From Macropodus opercularis (taxonomy: Eukaryota; Chordata; Actinopteri; Anabantiformes; Osphronemidae): 64,000 nt of DNA. Positions 24,791 through 38,839 of the stretch are shown here, piece by piece. The number at the start of each line of letters is the position of its first letter. Position 1 is the stretch's first letter. Below the pieces are notes generated by a model that worked only from the letters and a program-made list of their open reading frames with translations, searched no databases and was not told where the DNA came from. Location of the stretch: positions 3,703,001 through 3,767,000 of the forward strand of contig CM061105.1 in NCBI GenBank assembly GCA_030770545.1. Reading direction: 5' to 3'. Both the position numbers and the translations under genes were made by a program.

Positions 24791-27700
24791 CAAGCATTTT
24801 TCTGCAGGAAGAACTGCGTGTCCTATTTTTCCCTTCAGCCCCGTGTGAAATGTGCCTCTTTGCAAAAGTGTTGATGGAGATTCCGTACTGTAGCAACACG
24901 CTATAACTAATATACGGGAGATACAGTACGAGTGTAGACATGTTAGTACTGTAAATGGAATTTAATAGCACAGCACAGTACAGTAAGTGGGATCTCAGTT
25001 GTGAAGACGGCGGAACAAAAAACAACACAAGAAAAGCTACAACCCTCACCAACAGCGATATCTTTCACACGTGTTTATAATGAGTAGGGCCCGGTAGCGG
25101 TCTACGGGCTGCTGCCTTCAGTGGAGGAGGGAAAAGCAGGTGCACCATCATGTTCTATTTCTGGTGTAATTAGAGGAGAAATGGCTACAGAGCGTTCACT
25201 GTGGCAGGATCACACTTGTAATGTGTTGACACTCAAAGGAGTAGTGGCGGCGACGATCTCGGCTGCTCAGCAAATGAACGCGTTCATTACTGCCGCGCAG
25301 GTGGTTGTACGTAAAGGTTCCGTGTACAGTGCAGACAATAAATGATGACGTTAATGCACAGCTGACACAAATGTACGCTACCTTGTGCGGTTTTGCTGGG
25401 CCGGAGGTAATTGCCGTTGCTTTTCCCCTGTTCGTTCACGTCTTCATTTCACATTTACTGTGTGACGCGTGCACTCAGCTCCGACAAACCCAGAGATAAT
25501 GGAAGGCTACAAAACGTACAAGTCAGCATGAATTAAAGACCAACCTGTCGTCGGCCTGCGCCAATCAGAGGTAACGAGCAGTGGCCTAAAGTCAGGCCAA
25601 AAAACCAGAAATGAAACACTGAAGCTGCTCTGGAACAGCTTGTTACCTCTGGCTCTTCATTTATAACACGCAGAATGAGCGGAGCCCTGTTTTGGTTGAG
25701 ACACGGATGGCATGCAAGTTCAGTTTCGCTCTGTGAAAGCGATGCTACCGTATTTAGCAGCAGGATGAAGTAAATTATAATTTTCAGGTCTATATCTGCT
25801 TCACAGCCGTCGCCTTTGTGCTCCCAGTGCTCCCAACCACAGGCACTGACAGCAAAGGTGACTTCACAGGGTTTTGTTTTTTTATTTTTTTATATCAGAG
25901 CCTCGGGGTGAAAGGATGATGTTCCCAGAGATTCACTGACAGATTTTTGAGTTTTATTTAAACCGTGGCCAAATTCTGATAATGCTGCTACTTTGAGTTC
26001 CATCTTGAGACAGTTTTTTTATTTGTTTGGACAGGTATACATTTATTGTACAATAAGAGATCATGCCCCTTGGAAAACATGAATTTTTTAGTTTATCCAC
26101 TTTAAAGTTTGGGTTTGGGGCCATGAAAGAGACAGGAAATAAGGAAGAAAGAAATGAACATGAGGTAGACGAAGACCAAATGAGATGAATGACATCAAAT
26201 ATGGGTTTTAATGCAGTTCAAGTGAGGTGGACCCTGTGTCTCGCGAATGATGTACACGTGACCTATACAGCCATAAACATAATTAATTTGTTTGTCAGCA
26301 AACATGTTTAGTTTTAATATAAAAAAATACTACATTTATTAATGGAACTGGAAGTTTCTTACTGTATGCGACAGAGAAGTAACTCCTATGAGAAATTCTA
26401 CCATCTGACCCGCTGACTCAGCAGTCCACGTGCAGGTACTGTATCCCGTAAAGCTCCATTCAGTTTGCTTAGAACCCTGGAGTGTTTATTGTTGTATTTT
26501 TGTGTTGTATTTGTTACCGTAGTGTTGTTAATAAATGTGCATAATCATCTCAGTGACTACTGACAAGCAATTAAGAGTAATGCAGAGTTTTAAACCTTTG
26601 TTATATTACACACTCTCGTACTGTGGTGTCATTTTACCCACAGTTTCTCGTTTAAACATTGCACATTCCTCAAATCTTCATGCAGACGTGTTGAACCTTA
26701 ACAGTCATCTGTCTTTACTGTAAGTGTCATTTAATGTGTTTGCCAAGTTCCTACATAGTTATTATGTTCATTTTAATGCTTAATTCAACCTTTTGGCGTT
26801 TCACATTGATAGGAATGGAAGGAATTTGTCTTGTGGTAATCGCCTCCAGATGTTCCTCTGTGTACAGTATGTGTGACAGAGAGACACAGGGACGTCGTTC
26901 AGCTGTGATTATTATTTAATGCATGAAAACAAAATGTACCCGCTGTCCAGCATTTAATGTCACGGCAAAAGAAAATATATATATAAAAAAAAAAAATTAA
27001 TAATAGAAAGAGAGATCAAGCTGAGCTGCTGAGTGGGTGTTGTACTTCTAAGCCTCGAGACAAAAGCAAAACATATCCTGTGGATTTCAGTGAGCCGCTG
27101 TCATCCTCTTGCTCCTCTCTGCAGTTTTCTGTTCTAGATGTCCCCGCTTTAATCCCTCATTTGTTTCAAGAGGGGAGGAGTGAGAAATCCCACACTGAAT
27201 ATCCCAATGAGAACACGCATAAAAAAAAAAAATGCACATTCGACTTTCGCAAGGACACAACATGCAATGGCTTTGCACTGACGCTGCTCATTCTGAAATA
27301 GAACGTGCTCATTTAATGGGGCTCGGCTCCAGTGCCTGAGCATAAACTGAAGCGAGCGGCGTGTTCCAAAGACACGGTTTTGTGCTGTCAAATGTATATT
27401 TAAAGTAACCAGAATTAAAAACATGACGTGAACGAATGTCTTCATTTCAAGGTGCCAGTGTTTGGACAGAAGCTAAATTGAAATTAAATTCAGACTCAGA
27501 CAAATTCAGACAGATTATTCCCTATTCAGGAAAGAGGCCACGCCCAGAAGCCCTGGGACATCTTGGTCCGTCTGAAGAACCAGACCTCTGGGTGTTTGCT
27601 GCAGGCGTCTGTCAATTTCTGGCTGTGCCGAGCAGGCCTGGAAGACTCCTCTGATGTCAGTCCGCATAAATGTCCCCCTGCCGGCTGTACGGAGGCAAAC

Positions 27701-30699
27701 GTTAGGCTAACGAAGCCAAAGCTACTTTCAAGCTGCTTAATTTCAAACAATACGCAGCCTCATATGCTACGATACCCTCACATAACAATAGTTCTGTTGA
27801 TTTGTGTTTGCTGTGAGGAAAAGCAACACAGCAAAGCATCTATACATCACACATACATAAAGTAAACACTCTATTTCTCTTTTCCCAGAAAATATTTTCA
27901 TTAATTCCATTTAGTTGCGTTAAACATGTGGACTTTACACTGTATTATTAACAGCAAAGCCACTCTAATGTCAATCAAATGTGGGGAAGTAAAGGTACAA
28001 TACTTCACAATACTTTAGCTTTGTATCAACATGTTGATTTTAAACAAATCAATTCAAATGAGTCCATTCTGCATTGCTTTTGTGTTCCCCTGTATTAAGG
28101 TTTGCCTTCCCTTGTAAATCCTTTTGTGTTCTCCGTGTTCCGTGATGGAGAGCTGACCTTTATTCTCACAGTGGTCAGGGTCATACAGTGTGCTGGCGCA
28201 GGCTGCGACCACAGAGGGGGCGGCTTCACCCTCAGCCGCGGCTGCTGAGGAGCAAATATCACCGGAGCGGGATGGAAACAGTTAGTTAACAGAGCTCGCG
28301 AGCTCTCTGCGCCGTTATTAGACCGTGACACCAGCCGCTGCCGAGGCTGATTGAGACAGACGGTCGCTGGTTTCAGAGCGGGGATGGAGTCGATTGTGAT
28401 CGGCCGTGTCTGTGCTTCAGATGTTGTGGCTGCGATCGTGCAAATTAGTTTATGACGGATAAATACTTTATGAACATCGTAGCCACAGCAGCAGCCTCCG
28501 TCAGCGGAGGAAGAGGGAGAGTTGCAGAGGCCTTGCAGCTACAGTACAGTGAACGTGTTTCATGCTGTTTGAGCCCTGCCTTTTCAAAGTGCCGATCAGC
28601 AGTGAATGCATCATATTCCATGCCGCCATCCCTCTAACATGTCTGTGGTTCTAGGTTTATCTGTAGTCTGTAAACGTATACATCCAGGACCTGACTGCGC
28701 TGTTTGGACAACGAATGGGATTTTTCAGTCTGCACCATAGAAACTGTTTAAATAAGATTTCTTTGGGCGTCTGTATACCTGGCTACAGATCTGAGATTTT
28801 GGTTTTCTCCAGACTGCACCTGCCTTTCGAACCCTGTAAGCTGCAGGTGCTCTGCCACGCTGCCTGATGGAAGCTGTAGTTTGTGATGGTATTTCATATA
28901 GGTTTGTTTTCCAGCTAGAGACAGCTGGGATCACCTCCAGCTTCCCTTTTGACAGACAGTATACTATTTAATTCAGTTGCAGGTGCTCCGCCAGATTCAT
29001 CTCGTGTTCAAACATGTGTAGAATCATAACCCGAACAACTGCACCACTGGCATAGCTGTTGTGTGCCCATCCTGTTTCACAGCAGTTGGAGAACGTGACA
29101 CCACATTAGAGACTATATAGAAGATATTTGATGCAATACCTGTGTGATAGTGAAAACAGCCATTGTGCTGCAGTCTGACAGGCTGTGGTAGAATCCAGAC
29201 TTCCAGATTTTAAATAAATCCAGAGCCATTTACAAATTGTGTCTTTACTTGTTGTAAAAACTGCCTTGATGCCAATTTCTAATTTGTAATAGGTACATTT
29301 TCAGATGAGGACGTGTCAGATATTACTTCTCCCAGAGCGTCAACGTTTGGTGACCCAGTAAGTCATTTAAAATTTTTGCATCAAAGCAGATTGTAAATCT
29401 AAACATAGACAACTTTTTTTTGTTTTTTCTTTTACAATAACACACAATAACAACAGTTTCAACACGATTTCCAGTTAGTTAATGCCTTGAGATCCCAACT
29501 CAGAGTGTGAGGATGTAAAATCACGGTGTTGCAAATTTGTAAAACATCCACAGAGCGTAATAATCAGGTGGATATTTATGATCTAATACACTTGGATCCT
29601 TGTTTCATGTCAAGGTTTTCAGACAACAGTCGAGAGACGGAGGTCAGGGTGGATGGAAGGGTCAGAAAACACCACATTCCCAGAGGACACTGACGGGACA
29701 TTAAATCCCAGTGTGAAACAGCCTTAAGAACTGATTTGTTCTTAACTGCCACACGGGAGCAGCTCCACGGAATCTGTGACGTAGACAGAGTGATGCAGTC
29801 AAACTTCACTGATGAGCAAGTGCACCCTGTGTGAACGTGAGCGTTGTATGTGACGGCACGCATCAGGATATGCTTTTCTTTCAGTCGCCGTGTTCCGCGG
29901 GTCGAGGCTGCAGTTAGGCCATTAATGCTTTGATTTTAGGGAGCGTTGAGGGATTGCTTGCTGTGAGTCTTAAAATAGCTGCAAATAGGTAGTTGCTGCT
30001 TCTGTGAAGATGCTCCCCAGGTGCCTTCCTAAATAAAAAGCTGCTTGTGGTGAGAATCTCACTCCAGTATGGCAGGCTGTGATGAATGCTTCATGTTGCT
30101 CCGAGTTAACCAAGTTCATATTGAAACACTCCCTGGAGCGCCGCCATCAATCAAAGCCTCTCCCAGGAGCTGTCAAGCGGGTTTTTTGTCTGCCTTTCTC
30201 TGCAACCATGTGCGGTTTACGCCACAACAATGTCGAGCCCAACTCATTTGCTCCCTTAACAGAGGAAGCTCGGGCTGTTACTTATTTCGCTCCCAACACC
30301 TCTGGGCAGTATATTCAACATGCACTTCACTCTCTAGCCTTCCTTCAGCCACTTACTTATTCATCTCAGACTCGAGACCAAGGAGGCTGCTTAGCTGACA
30401 GACACCAGATTTTCTGAAAGGGAAGGCAAAGGGACGAGACGGGCAGACGCAAGGGGGACGACTCCGCTCAGCAACGGGGGAACATTGTCAGTATGAATTC
30501 AGTTTCGCCGGGAGTCAAAGCAGAATTGCAGCGGACAAATTTGGCTAAAGCGCCGTTACAGAATGAGAGGTTAGAAAAAAAAAAAAGGAGGGAAGCATTT
30601 TCACTTTCATTAGCCAGTCTGTCCCTTTGGGCTCACACACAAAGCTCAGTGCATGGACTGTCCTCTTTACACACACCCTCACTATGTCAGCCTCCTTTA

Positions 30700-30910
30700 T
30701 GCTCCTATCATGGCTCGCCCTCCCTCCTCTTTAACTTCTCTTTCATCCCACTTCTCGTCTTCCTCTCTCTTTTTTTCCTCTCTCTCTCTCTCTCTCACGT
30801 AGATTGTTTTCATCCCTCTGTCCACTATGTCTTTGCATCCCCTCGTCCTCCCTATATTCCTATCTCTCCGTCTCTCCTTAGCGAGCATCATCTCCTTCCC
30901 CTCGCCTCCT
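30700..30910 (+). repeat. Pyrimidine-rich tract with (TC)n core
   Basis: The plus strand is mostly C and T, with a pure TC run at 30779-30796. It sits just upstream of the CpG-rich block at 31-32 kb. A 170-codon frame across it is Ser/Leu/Pro-rich low-complexity sequence and is not a gene. Confidence 0.8.
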
Positions 30911-31109
30911 TTTCTGCGGTTTGTAGCCAATCGTTGACGAGGGAGGTGTGGTTTCACAACTGGAGGATGGACGCAGCCTGTGGAGAAAAGAGTGAGAGAG
31001 GATAGGGGCTGGTGAAAAGAGACGTTTTGCTGAGCAACTTAGAGAAGCGACGCCGGGCTTGACACCGAGGGGAAGACCTTGGCGTTAAGAGCTCCAGTCG
31101 AACGGGAAT

Positions 31110-31133
31110 AAACAAACAAACAAACAAACAAAT
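31110..31133 (+). repeat. (AAAC)n microsatellite
   Basis: Uninterrupted tetranucleotide run of about 24 bp inside the CpG-rich block. Confidence 0.9.
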
Positions 31134-31149
31134 ACGCGGAATAACACAC

Positions 31150-31775
31150 AAGGGGCGGAGGTTTCTGAGTTTGTGGATACCTGCGCATCTCCGCACTGGA
31201 CGCAGGTGCTCCAAGCCCCTCTTTCGGAAGAGGGTGTTTTTAGGACCTGAGAGGGAAGTGCGCGAAGAACACATCTTCATGGAATTACATCGCTCCCTCG
31301 TTCGTCTGTCTGTCGGCCACCCTCAAACCAAACTTTCGCACCGCCCGCAGCCTGGCTTCAACTCCAGGCTAGACTCCATCTGAACGCGGAGCTCTATCAA
31401 TTCGCTGACTGTTCGCTTTGACTGCGTCCGAACGCGCAGGCAACGTCTCCAGATTTGCATCTCTACTCCGGACTCGTTTCGACGGAGTCTTTATGCGCGA
31501 GTCTGTTTAATGTGCTAATAAAGAGGACAATGTCTGGATCATTACAGCCGCTGCTCAGCTCGCTCCTGGGAACAGGGGAAGAGTAAGGTGGAAGCAGAGA
31601 GAGGAAGGGTATTGAGAGGAGGCAACGAAGAAAGAGTGGCGTCGGTGGCGCTTGGCTACCGTCCACTAGTTCGTTAGCGCCTTTGCAGTTCGTACTCCCA
31701 CATCTTTTTTTTTTTTACTGGATACAAAGACACACATCAAGAGGAGCACGGGGAGGACCTGCCTTCACACCCTGG
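31150..31775 (+). other. Possible non-coding first exon with GTGAGT donor
   Basis: The segment ends at CCTGG before GTGAGT (31776-31781), a strong vertebrate splice donor, inside the CpG-rich block. The left limit is a guess. Several short frames occur but none looks coding. It would be the 5' UTR exon of a plus-strand gene to the right; brinp2 is the candidate by conserved gene order only. Confidence 0.3.
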
Positions 31776-32315
31776 GTGAGTTTCCGCTTGTGTCCACGCT
31801 GTGCGGAACACGAAAATGGAAAGTGTGCGTTTTCGTGCCGGGCGCGTTTTTCTGTTTTACGCGCAGCGCGCTCTCTTGAGCTGGAGCGCACGAAACAGGG
31901 AAGACTGGCTGGGATGTTGAGTTGCAGTGTGGCAGAGTTCGAGCCGCGGCGCATGACGTATAAGCGAAGAGCGAGGCGTAGAAGGGCAGACGTGAGCGTC
32001 TGAATGATAGTCGAGTAAGAGGGAAGGTTTGTTGGGACGATCAGTAGGAAGGTGTCGTTTGGTAAAACAGAATCCCATGAATGCGCTGTGGTGCATCTCC
32101 ACAGTCGGACCATGTTGTGGACATACCTGTGTGTGCGTGTGTGTGTGTGCGTGCATATGCATTGTGTAATTGTGTATTTGCATACTAAAACTAATCATGC
32201 GTTTTCCCATAACTGTCACATAATCTTACAAAGTGCCTGACCTGTCCTATGCCTGCGTGCGTGTGCGCGCGTTGGCTGCCTTTCCTAACCAATGAACACA
32301 TTCCTGCCTGTCATG

Positions 32316-32319
<4 letters not shown>

Positions 32320-32355
<36 letters not shown>
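32320..32355 (+). repeat. (TC)n microsatellite
   Basis: Uninterrupted TC run of 36 bp. On the minus strand it is a GAGA run. Confidence 0.97.
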
Positions 32356-32359
<4 letters not shown>

Positions 32360-33448
32360 CACCTTGTGCGTGCGTGTTGGGCGACATCGTTGCGCTGTCA
32401 GTCACCCCGAATGCCTGCTACGCACCGCGCAATTTCCTCACAGATTCTCTGAACCATGTAAGCGGCAGCATTTATCTGTCAGCTACTTTGTCGAGGCTGC
32501 TGAACGCGGCCGTAAGGAATCCTCAGAGGACGGAGAGGAGCTGCTGGCTCAGTCGTACCGAGCAGCACCGAATCCACCTCTGCCAGATCCCCGAGGTTGT
32601 CAAACAAATAACGGAGGAGAAAAAGTCTTCATGCTGGAATATAAAGGCAGACAACATCCCCCCTTTTTCATCTGTAAATACTGCAACATCAAATCAATAA
32701 ATACACCCACATGCGCACGCACACCGGGTTCACCTGCCAGCTCCTTCCCTCTTACATATATTTACAGTTCAAGTGTAAATGCACCGGCGATGTGGGCATT
32801 TCTGTGATATGCTGTAGCGCAGGGAGCACAAAAACGAAAGGCGGGGTGCACGACGCGCAGAGCGCTTAATGACGTGTTATATAATGCGCGAGTCTGCATC
32901 CGTGCGCACGGCAAACAAGAATAAAGGGGATATTGAACACCAGAGCCAGTAATGGCCGGTGCTGGATAGAAGTGTACACAGAGCACAGAGCCAGGTGAGA
33001 TACAACTGCAGAAATGCGTGATGTTATGGGGAACATCATTCGGGTTTTGGTTGAGCTGGAAAAACTTTGCCATTTGACGATTAAAAGGGCGTAAAGTTCA
33101 AGTTTCCAGTGCAATCCTTCCATTTTCAGTCCATTTTGTCTCTGGGACGAACAGCATGTGTTTTTGCACATGATATTCCCACGGAGGTTGCGTTCGCTCT
33201 GAACTCTCCCACATTACATTTGCTCAGGTCCAGCCACTGTGAAATGACTCACATCAGTTTCTCTTTGGGGCGTGTGTTCCCTGTATGAAAGCTCAGGAAT
33301 GAATGATGTTTCTCCACTTATTTCTCCAGGTTTCATCTTTAATTTGTCACTCGTCTGTGTTGACAGATGTTGAACCATTTGCCCCTCATGGGCACAGACT
33401 TGTAAATTCCTCCCACCCCTCTTCTACTGACACACAGTCATCTATTCT

Positions 33449-33483
33449 AAGTAGCTTAAGTAGCTAAGTAGTAGCTAAGTAAG
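33449..33483 (+). repeat. Short tandem array of AAGTAGCT-like units
   Basis: Four imperfect copies of a word like aagtagcta run in tandem (aagtagctt, aagtagcta, agtagtagcta, agtaag). Confidence 0.7.
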
Positions 33484-33544
33484 TTGCGTCTTTTCAGTTG
33501 TTTAGTTTAGTTGTCAGTTTTGTGTCACCTTGTTTGGTAGTTGT

Positions 33545-33680
33545 TTGGTAGTTTCCTCCCACAGTTCAACAACATGCAGTTAGGCTGACTGGAGATTCTA
33601 AACTCTCCGTACGTGTGAGCGTGAAAGTGATCTTGTCTGTGATGGCCCGGCGACCCGTCCGGGGTGTGACCCGCCCCCGA
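33545..33680 (+). mobile_element. Teleost interspersed repeat, 3' part
   Basis: Family words in order: tttcctcccacagttcaaca, atgcagttaggctgactgga, gattctaaactctccgtacg, gtgatggcccggcgacccgt and ccggggtgtgacccgccccc. Head and extreme tail are missing. Confidence 0.7.
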
Positions 33681-36600
33681 ACCAAAGAAGCAGTAACGTT
33701 GTGTTGTTCCCAATTATTCATGATTATCATTAAACAAGGATGATCCATTATGATCATAGCTCTTTAAGACTCATGACATCATTACATCTTGAGCAGCTTG
33801 CTGTAGAGAAACACATCTAGCATCACACACACTTACAAAACAAAGCAGAAACCCTTTTACAGGAAACCTAAAAGAATATTAGTGTTGCTGAAAACACAAC
33901 TTTTCTTTATTGCTATTATTTCTGATTTTGCTCAGCTCCCTGGGGACTCGATTTAAATGCCCCCCTGGCGTCCACAGTCTGTATTTGTGGAGCTGATGTC
34001 GATGTGCATAAGTAGCGTCTTCACAGAAATGAGTTTCAGTGCTCACGGTTTACCCTGCAGCTGTAACAGACACGCTTTCAGATCTAATAACTCGGGATCG
34101 GCTCTCTCACAGATGTTGCTTATAGGTTATACTCAGCCGTGTGGTGCTTTTGTGTGGATTTTTCTGCCCCGCACAAAAAAAAAAAAAAAAAATCATTGTG
34201 AGATATAGCTGCATTCAAATCAAAACCGAAAAAGAATATAAATCCACTACACAGAGCTTTGGTTTATGACATATGTTCTCAGACCATAACTTGTGAAGTT
34301 CTAAAAAAAGAAAATACTCCTTTGTTTTCCTTCTCCAGTAAGAAAATGATTCCTCTTGCTGTTTTCTCGCATTATTGTCTGATCTCGCGATCCGAGTTGA
34401 CCTTTGCTTTGCTTTGTAAATGATTCAAAGCGCAGCTGAATTTACTGACGCTCTCATCGTTAGTCACGCGGCAGAAAGGCTCGTCAGCTGAATGCGTGTT
34501 TATGAATGGCAACGCGTGCATTCGGCGAGCGACTGGTGCAGGCGGCGCCCTCCAAACTGCTAGGACACGGGAGGATATGCAAAAAATGCGGCCTTAGCGA
34601 CGACTGATACGTAATGATGAGCTTTTTCCGCATTTGCCCGTGAGATGCTGTATGTGTTGGCTGTGAGTCTCAGTGTAGCTTTTCAGGTTCGGTTGAGACA
34701 ATACCCACTTTCTCAGGAACGACTTTCAGTTTCAGCAAACCAGGAGACCAGTTGATGGAGTTTGGGAGAATCCCATTCCCCCATTCCTCTGATGCAGGAC
34801 AACTCAAGTGGGCCACTTTGTGTACACAGATCACGATAAACCATCGGTTTTCAGTCTTTATGTTAGGCTACAGTTATTTTTTTACTATTTTCCAGTAGTG
34901 CAATTGCTTGAAAGAACAATAAAATCTAGGATTCCATATGGATGCTATGTCCAAAAGATTTGTGTGACCCTTATTCTGATTTTCTATGACTCCCAAATGG
35001 AATTGAGTATGAAATATTGTCATTTTAAAACAGGGAATTGCAAAAGACAAGCTTCTTAAACGTTTCAAAAACTTCAAAAACAGCTCGTTTTCAGATCGAC
35101 ACTATTTTATAGCACGGAAATGTATAGACTCCTTTATGAGACATTCAGGCCCAATATACTTTTAACCTGAAAAGCCTTATAGGGCGGCTTTATGCTCTTC
35201 AGAATGGACAATGACGCCTACGATTCTGCTGTTGCAGAGCAGTGAGCATCATTTACACCATCATCAGTTGTTGTAAGTTGTCTTTATAGTACAGACAGTT
35301 CTAAGACACTGCAGTGATACAGTAGATGACTATGTTATCATTGCTTGTTTTAGTAGTGGAGACCTGTGAATGAATGTTTCCCACAGCTGGTACATTCATC
35401 CCTCTCAACGTCTCATCCGAGAATGAGATGTCGCTTTATCTCCCCTGTTTTGGTGCCAGTCATTAGAAACGGCCCCGCCGGGGGAATAAGGAAATAAAAG
35501 ATAAAACAACAGCCCTAACCGTCATCGCCACCGCTGCTTCTCCAATCTGCTGCGCTGACACGCCTGTTGTGGCGAAGCTTGGCTCTGGTCGCTTGTTTAG
35601 GGCAAAGCGGGGGGGCTGGTGGAGTGAGGAAAGTGTGGAGAGGGAGGGACTTGAAAGCCATTTAAACTCTATTTCCCCCCCCCCTCTACTCTCCCCCTTT
35701 CCTCTTCTCTTTGTACATCAAAGTACTCATCTCTTCTAAGGAGAAGCTATGTGCATCCCACAGCAGCTGTAGTAGGAGGGGATGAGGAGAATGGCCCTTA
35801 GTGAGCGGCGTGAATGCTCCATTGTTTTCCATATGTACATTAAATCCTGAGCCGAGCTCCAGCATGGTCGGAAGCGGTCCAATCCCTCGCTGACATTTCA
35901 ATCTACACAGGGGGCGGATGATCGTGATGGGGCATTTGTATGTGGTTCTGTTTCCACTACTCCATAGACAAAACTGCATTTCTACTCTTTTATTTAATCC
36001 ACTGAGGATTTTTAAGCTGCTTCCAAAATGTTCTTACGAAATAAGCTGCTGAGTTGGAGACAAAAAAAAAAAAAAGTCTCATTAATGAGAGAGTGAGTTG
36101 AGGGATTGCTCCATCTTTCCCATAAGGCTGTTGGAAATTGTTTTGCAAGAAACTACTTTCAGGAAGGTCGAGCAAAATGTGCAAAAGCAACACTCGTTCA
36201 ATAACGTCTGTCACCTTCTTTAAAGTGAAGTCGGAGAAGTCGTTCTGCGGTCAACTAGCTCGGGAGCTTGTCACCTTTCATGCAAGAAAGTTTAATTGCG
36301 GGTTGCGCATGCAGGATCCTGGCTTTTGGATTTAAGGAGCCTTTTCAGTCCGCAAGTGGCACAGCAGCGCTTTTAGGCAGGTACCACAGCAGACCTGTGT
36401 ATTTGCAATTTCCTGGTTTCCTGCATTATTTCGCCGCACAATATGATTTGACATTCACAAACAGATATAAAGCTGATAAAACACGTTATTAAACTCTGCA
36501 AGCAAGGCTGGAGTAAGTAAACCAAAACGCTAGGCCAGCGAATGAGAGCGTGGACGGTGAAGGTGGCTGTTCTCCGCAGGAGTGGGTGCTCAAGCAAGGC

Positions 36601-37474
36601 CGCAGTGCTCGATGAAGAAAAGACACCCTGAGAGTTACCTCGAGAGGCCCGTTCACATCGAATGTCCATAAAAAATGGCCGCGTTGAAGCGCTTCTGCGA
36701 GTAAAATGGTCCAAACTTCCCCCTGGATGTTGTGCAGCTAAATGTTCTATGTTGGTATGAGTGAGTCAATATCTGTGTGTATTTGAATCTCCAGAATCCG
36801 AGAACATTTTATATCCAATTTATGCAAAGGACTGTAAAAAAGTGCTTTCTTTTAGATATATATAGCACTTTCACTATGTTATACCTCAAATTCCTTATAT
36901 TCCTTTCAGTCTGTCTGTAAATCTAGTAGTTTTTACCATATGTATTCCTAATAGACCCTGCATTTCTTATATTTAAATCTTTCAACTACTTCTCAGCATC
37001 ACTATGTAGTCGAGGCGGTTTCGGCCATATTGTACCCCGCATCCAGACTACGTTTGCTGAAGCAACAACCCTCCAGCGCTCTGAGAATCCCACAGTGCCA
37101 CAACGGACGCGCGTATGCATAAAAACGAGCCAGCCGAGTCTCAAACTTGTCACCGAGCTCCCTGTCAAGCAGCGGAAGGAGGAACATTAAGGAACGCCAG
37201 GCTCTCCCAGCGCTAAGGCTGTACTTTATTCATGAGCGCTGCTCTACAGCAGCTGGCGAGCGCACGTGAACCTCTCTGTCTCGGCTTATTCTCGTCCGCG
37301 TCCCTTCAGCCTCTCGTCCACCTCCGGACAATGATTAGGAAAGACATTAGGTAGTGAAAGACGATGATTATAAGTTGCGGCATTGATCCGACTATTGAGC
37401 TGTATCATCCAGACTCACTGGTTCTGACATCCAAAGCCTCTTCGTTGATTTTTACTGTTTACTGTTGCCCCCAT

Positions 37475-37475
<1 letters not shown>

Positions 37476-37510
<35 letters not shown>
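37476..37510 (+). repeat. (CA)n microsatellite
   Basis: Uninterrupted CA run of 35 bp. Confidence 0.97.
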
Positions 37511-37512
<2 letters not shown>

Positions 37513-38808
37513 CATTCTACCACCACCTTAAGCTAAAACAAGTGACACTACAGAAACGTTCCAGTTGTACTTCCGTGACCTAGTTTAACGTGCTCGGCGC
37601 TAGTGAAAGCATTCGCTCTGGCCTTTTTTGGTGCAGGAGAGCGTGGGCTACATCAGGGGGAGAAAACGTTTGGCGGAGAGACGGAGCAAGCGACGGAGCA
37701 AGGTCACGTTACTTTACATTCTTGCTGTTTTACGTCATGTGTGAAGAATTCGCCAACCGTGCGTAAGAAAGGAAATCAAGTCAGCTTGGCTTCACCTTGT
37801 CTCTGTCAGCAAGACACGCTCACAAGATACGGCCAAACATCAGCCCTGTTCCCTTTAGAGCCAGCATTGGTGGCTCCGGCTGACTTAACAGTATTTCGAT
37901 TCACCTTTGCGACGCTTGGAAGCCTTTGAGCCCGTTTTGGCACTTTTTTTTGGAGGGTCATGCACTGATCGCAATACTTTATAATGCAAGTGGTGGGTAA
38001 AATTGATAGAAAAACAAACAAGCAGCTGTAGGCAACAAGTTTATTCTCTTCCTTAAAGATGATGATCATCCTAAATCTAAATAATAATAATAATAAAAAT
38101 TATAAATAAAGTAACTATTGTACCAAAGCTAAGGTGTAAAGTTAGCTAATTATCTATACATCAGCTAAAGACATTTTTATTAAATTTTAATATTTCTTTT
38201 GTACTTTTATTTGTAACTTTATTCTGCTAATGGGTGTCCACAATAAAGGGCACCTGAATAGAGAAAAGAGCCAAAAGCATCAATTAAATAAACGCGCTTA
38301 AACTCGTAAGCGTCCGATTGGGAAAATCATTGTAGTCTTTGTTAATAATTGAATTCAACACTTCCTTTCTTTCCTTTGTTGTTACAGAGAAATGTGGTAC
38401 TTAACTCACTGAAGTTGTGAGAGGAAGGCAATGACTTCCAAATCACAGTGCCCGTAATAATGATAATTTATTCGTTGAAGAGGCGTTTTTTTTCCTCTTT
38501 TATTGGCTCAGTTTCAGCAAAGTTAAAGCTCCAAATTTCTCTGGCTGGAGTTTGCATGCCTGATTACATATTTAATTCATGAGAAGGCATTTCAAAATGT
38601 GGGCTAATAACCCCTCCCCCGCCCGCTTCCTCGCTGCGTTTTGGCTGACTAACCAAACGTTCGGCTTTGAACTCACTCATGCGGGCGGTTATGGGGAAAG
38701 CGCTCATGTGAATCTGACTTCACATTTGACAACACCAAAGGCGAACACATGGATGTTCGTTCCAGGGGATAAATGTGATCAACTTAAATGCCTGGAAGAG
38801 AAGTCGCC

Positions 38809-38839
<31 letters not shown>
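38809..38839 (+). repeat. Compound (GT)n(GA)n microsatellite
   Basis: About eight GT units followed by about seven GA units. Confidence 0.95.

Larger units (their letters stand above)
16810..30400. other. Non-coding interval between astn1 and a second CpG block
   Basis: No exon could be recognised on either strand. Open frames are short, without homology that I recognise, and often begin at non-ATG codons. Contents: microsatellites, one LTR-like repeat copy, a purine-rich tract near 19.2-19.35 kb and possible regulatory blocks, listed separately. Confidence 0.6.
30950..32000 (+). promoter_or_regulatory. CpG-rich block, candidate promoter (possibly brinp2)
   Basis: CpG becomes frequent from about 30.95 kb and stays high to about 32.0 kb, above the flanking level. 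No TATA box was seen. A plus-strand GTGAGT donor ends the likely transcribed part at 31775. In human, BRINP2 lies a few kb from ASTN1 in divergent orientation and begins with non-coding sequence, so the position and strand suit the brinp2 promoter. No BRINP protein sequence was found to confirm it. Confidence 0.45.

Noticed and set aside
30493..31005. The longest frame of the window, 170 codons on the plus strand, opening at ATG
   Set aside because: It spans a pyrimidine-rich tract and a TC microsatellite; the product is low-complexity Ser/Leu/Pro sequence with no splice signals or family resemblance.
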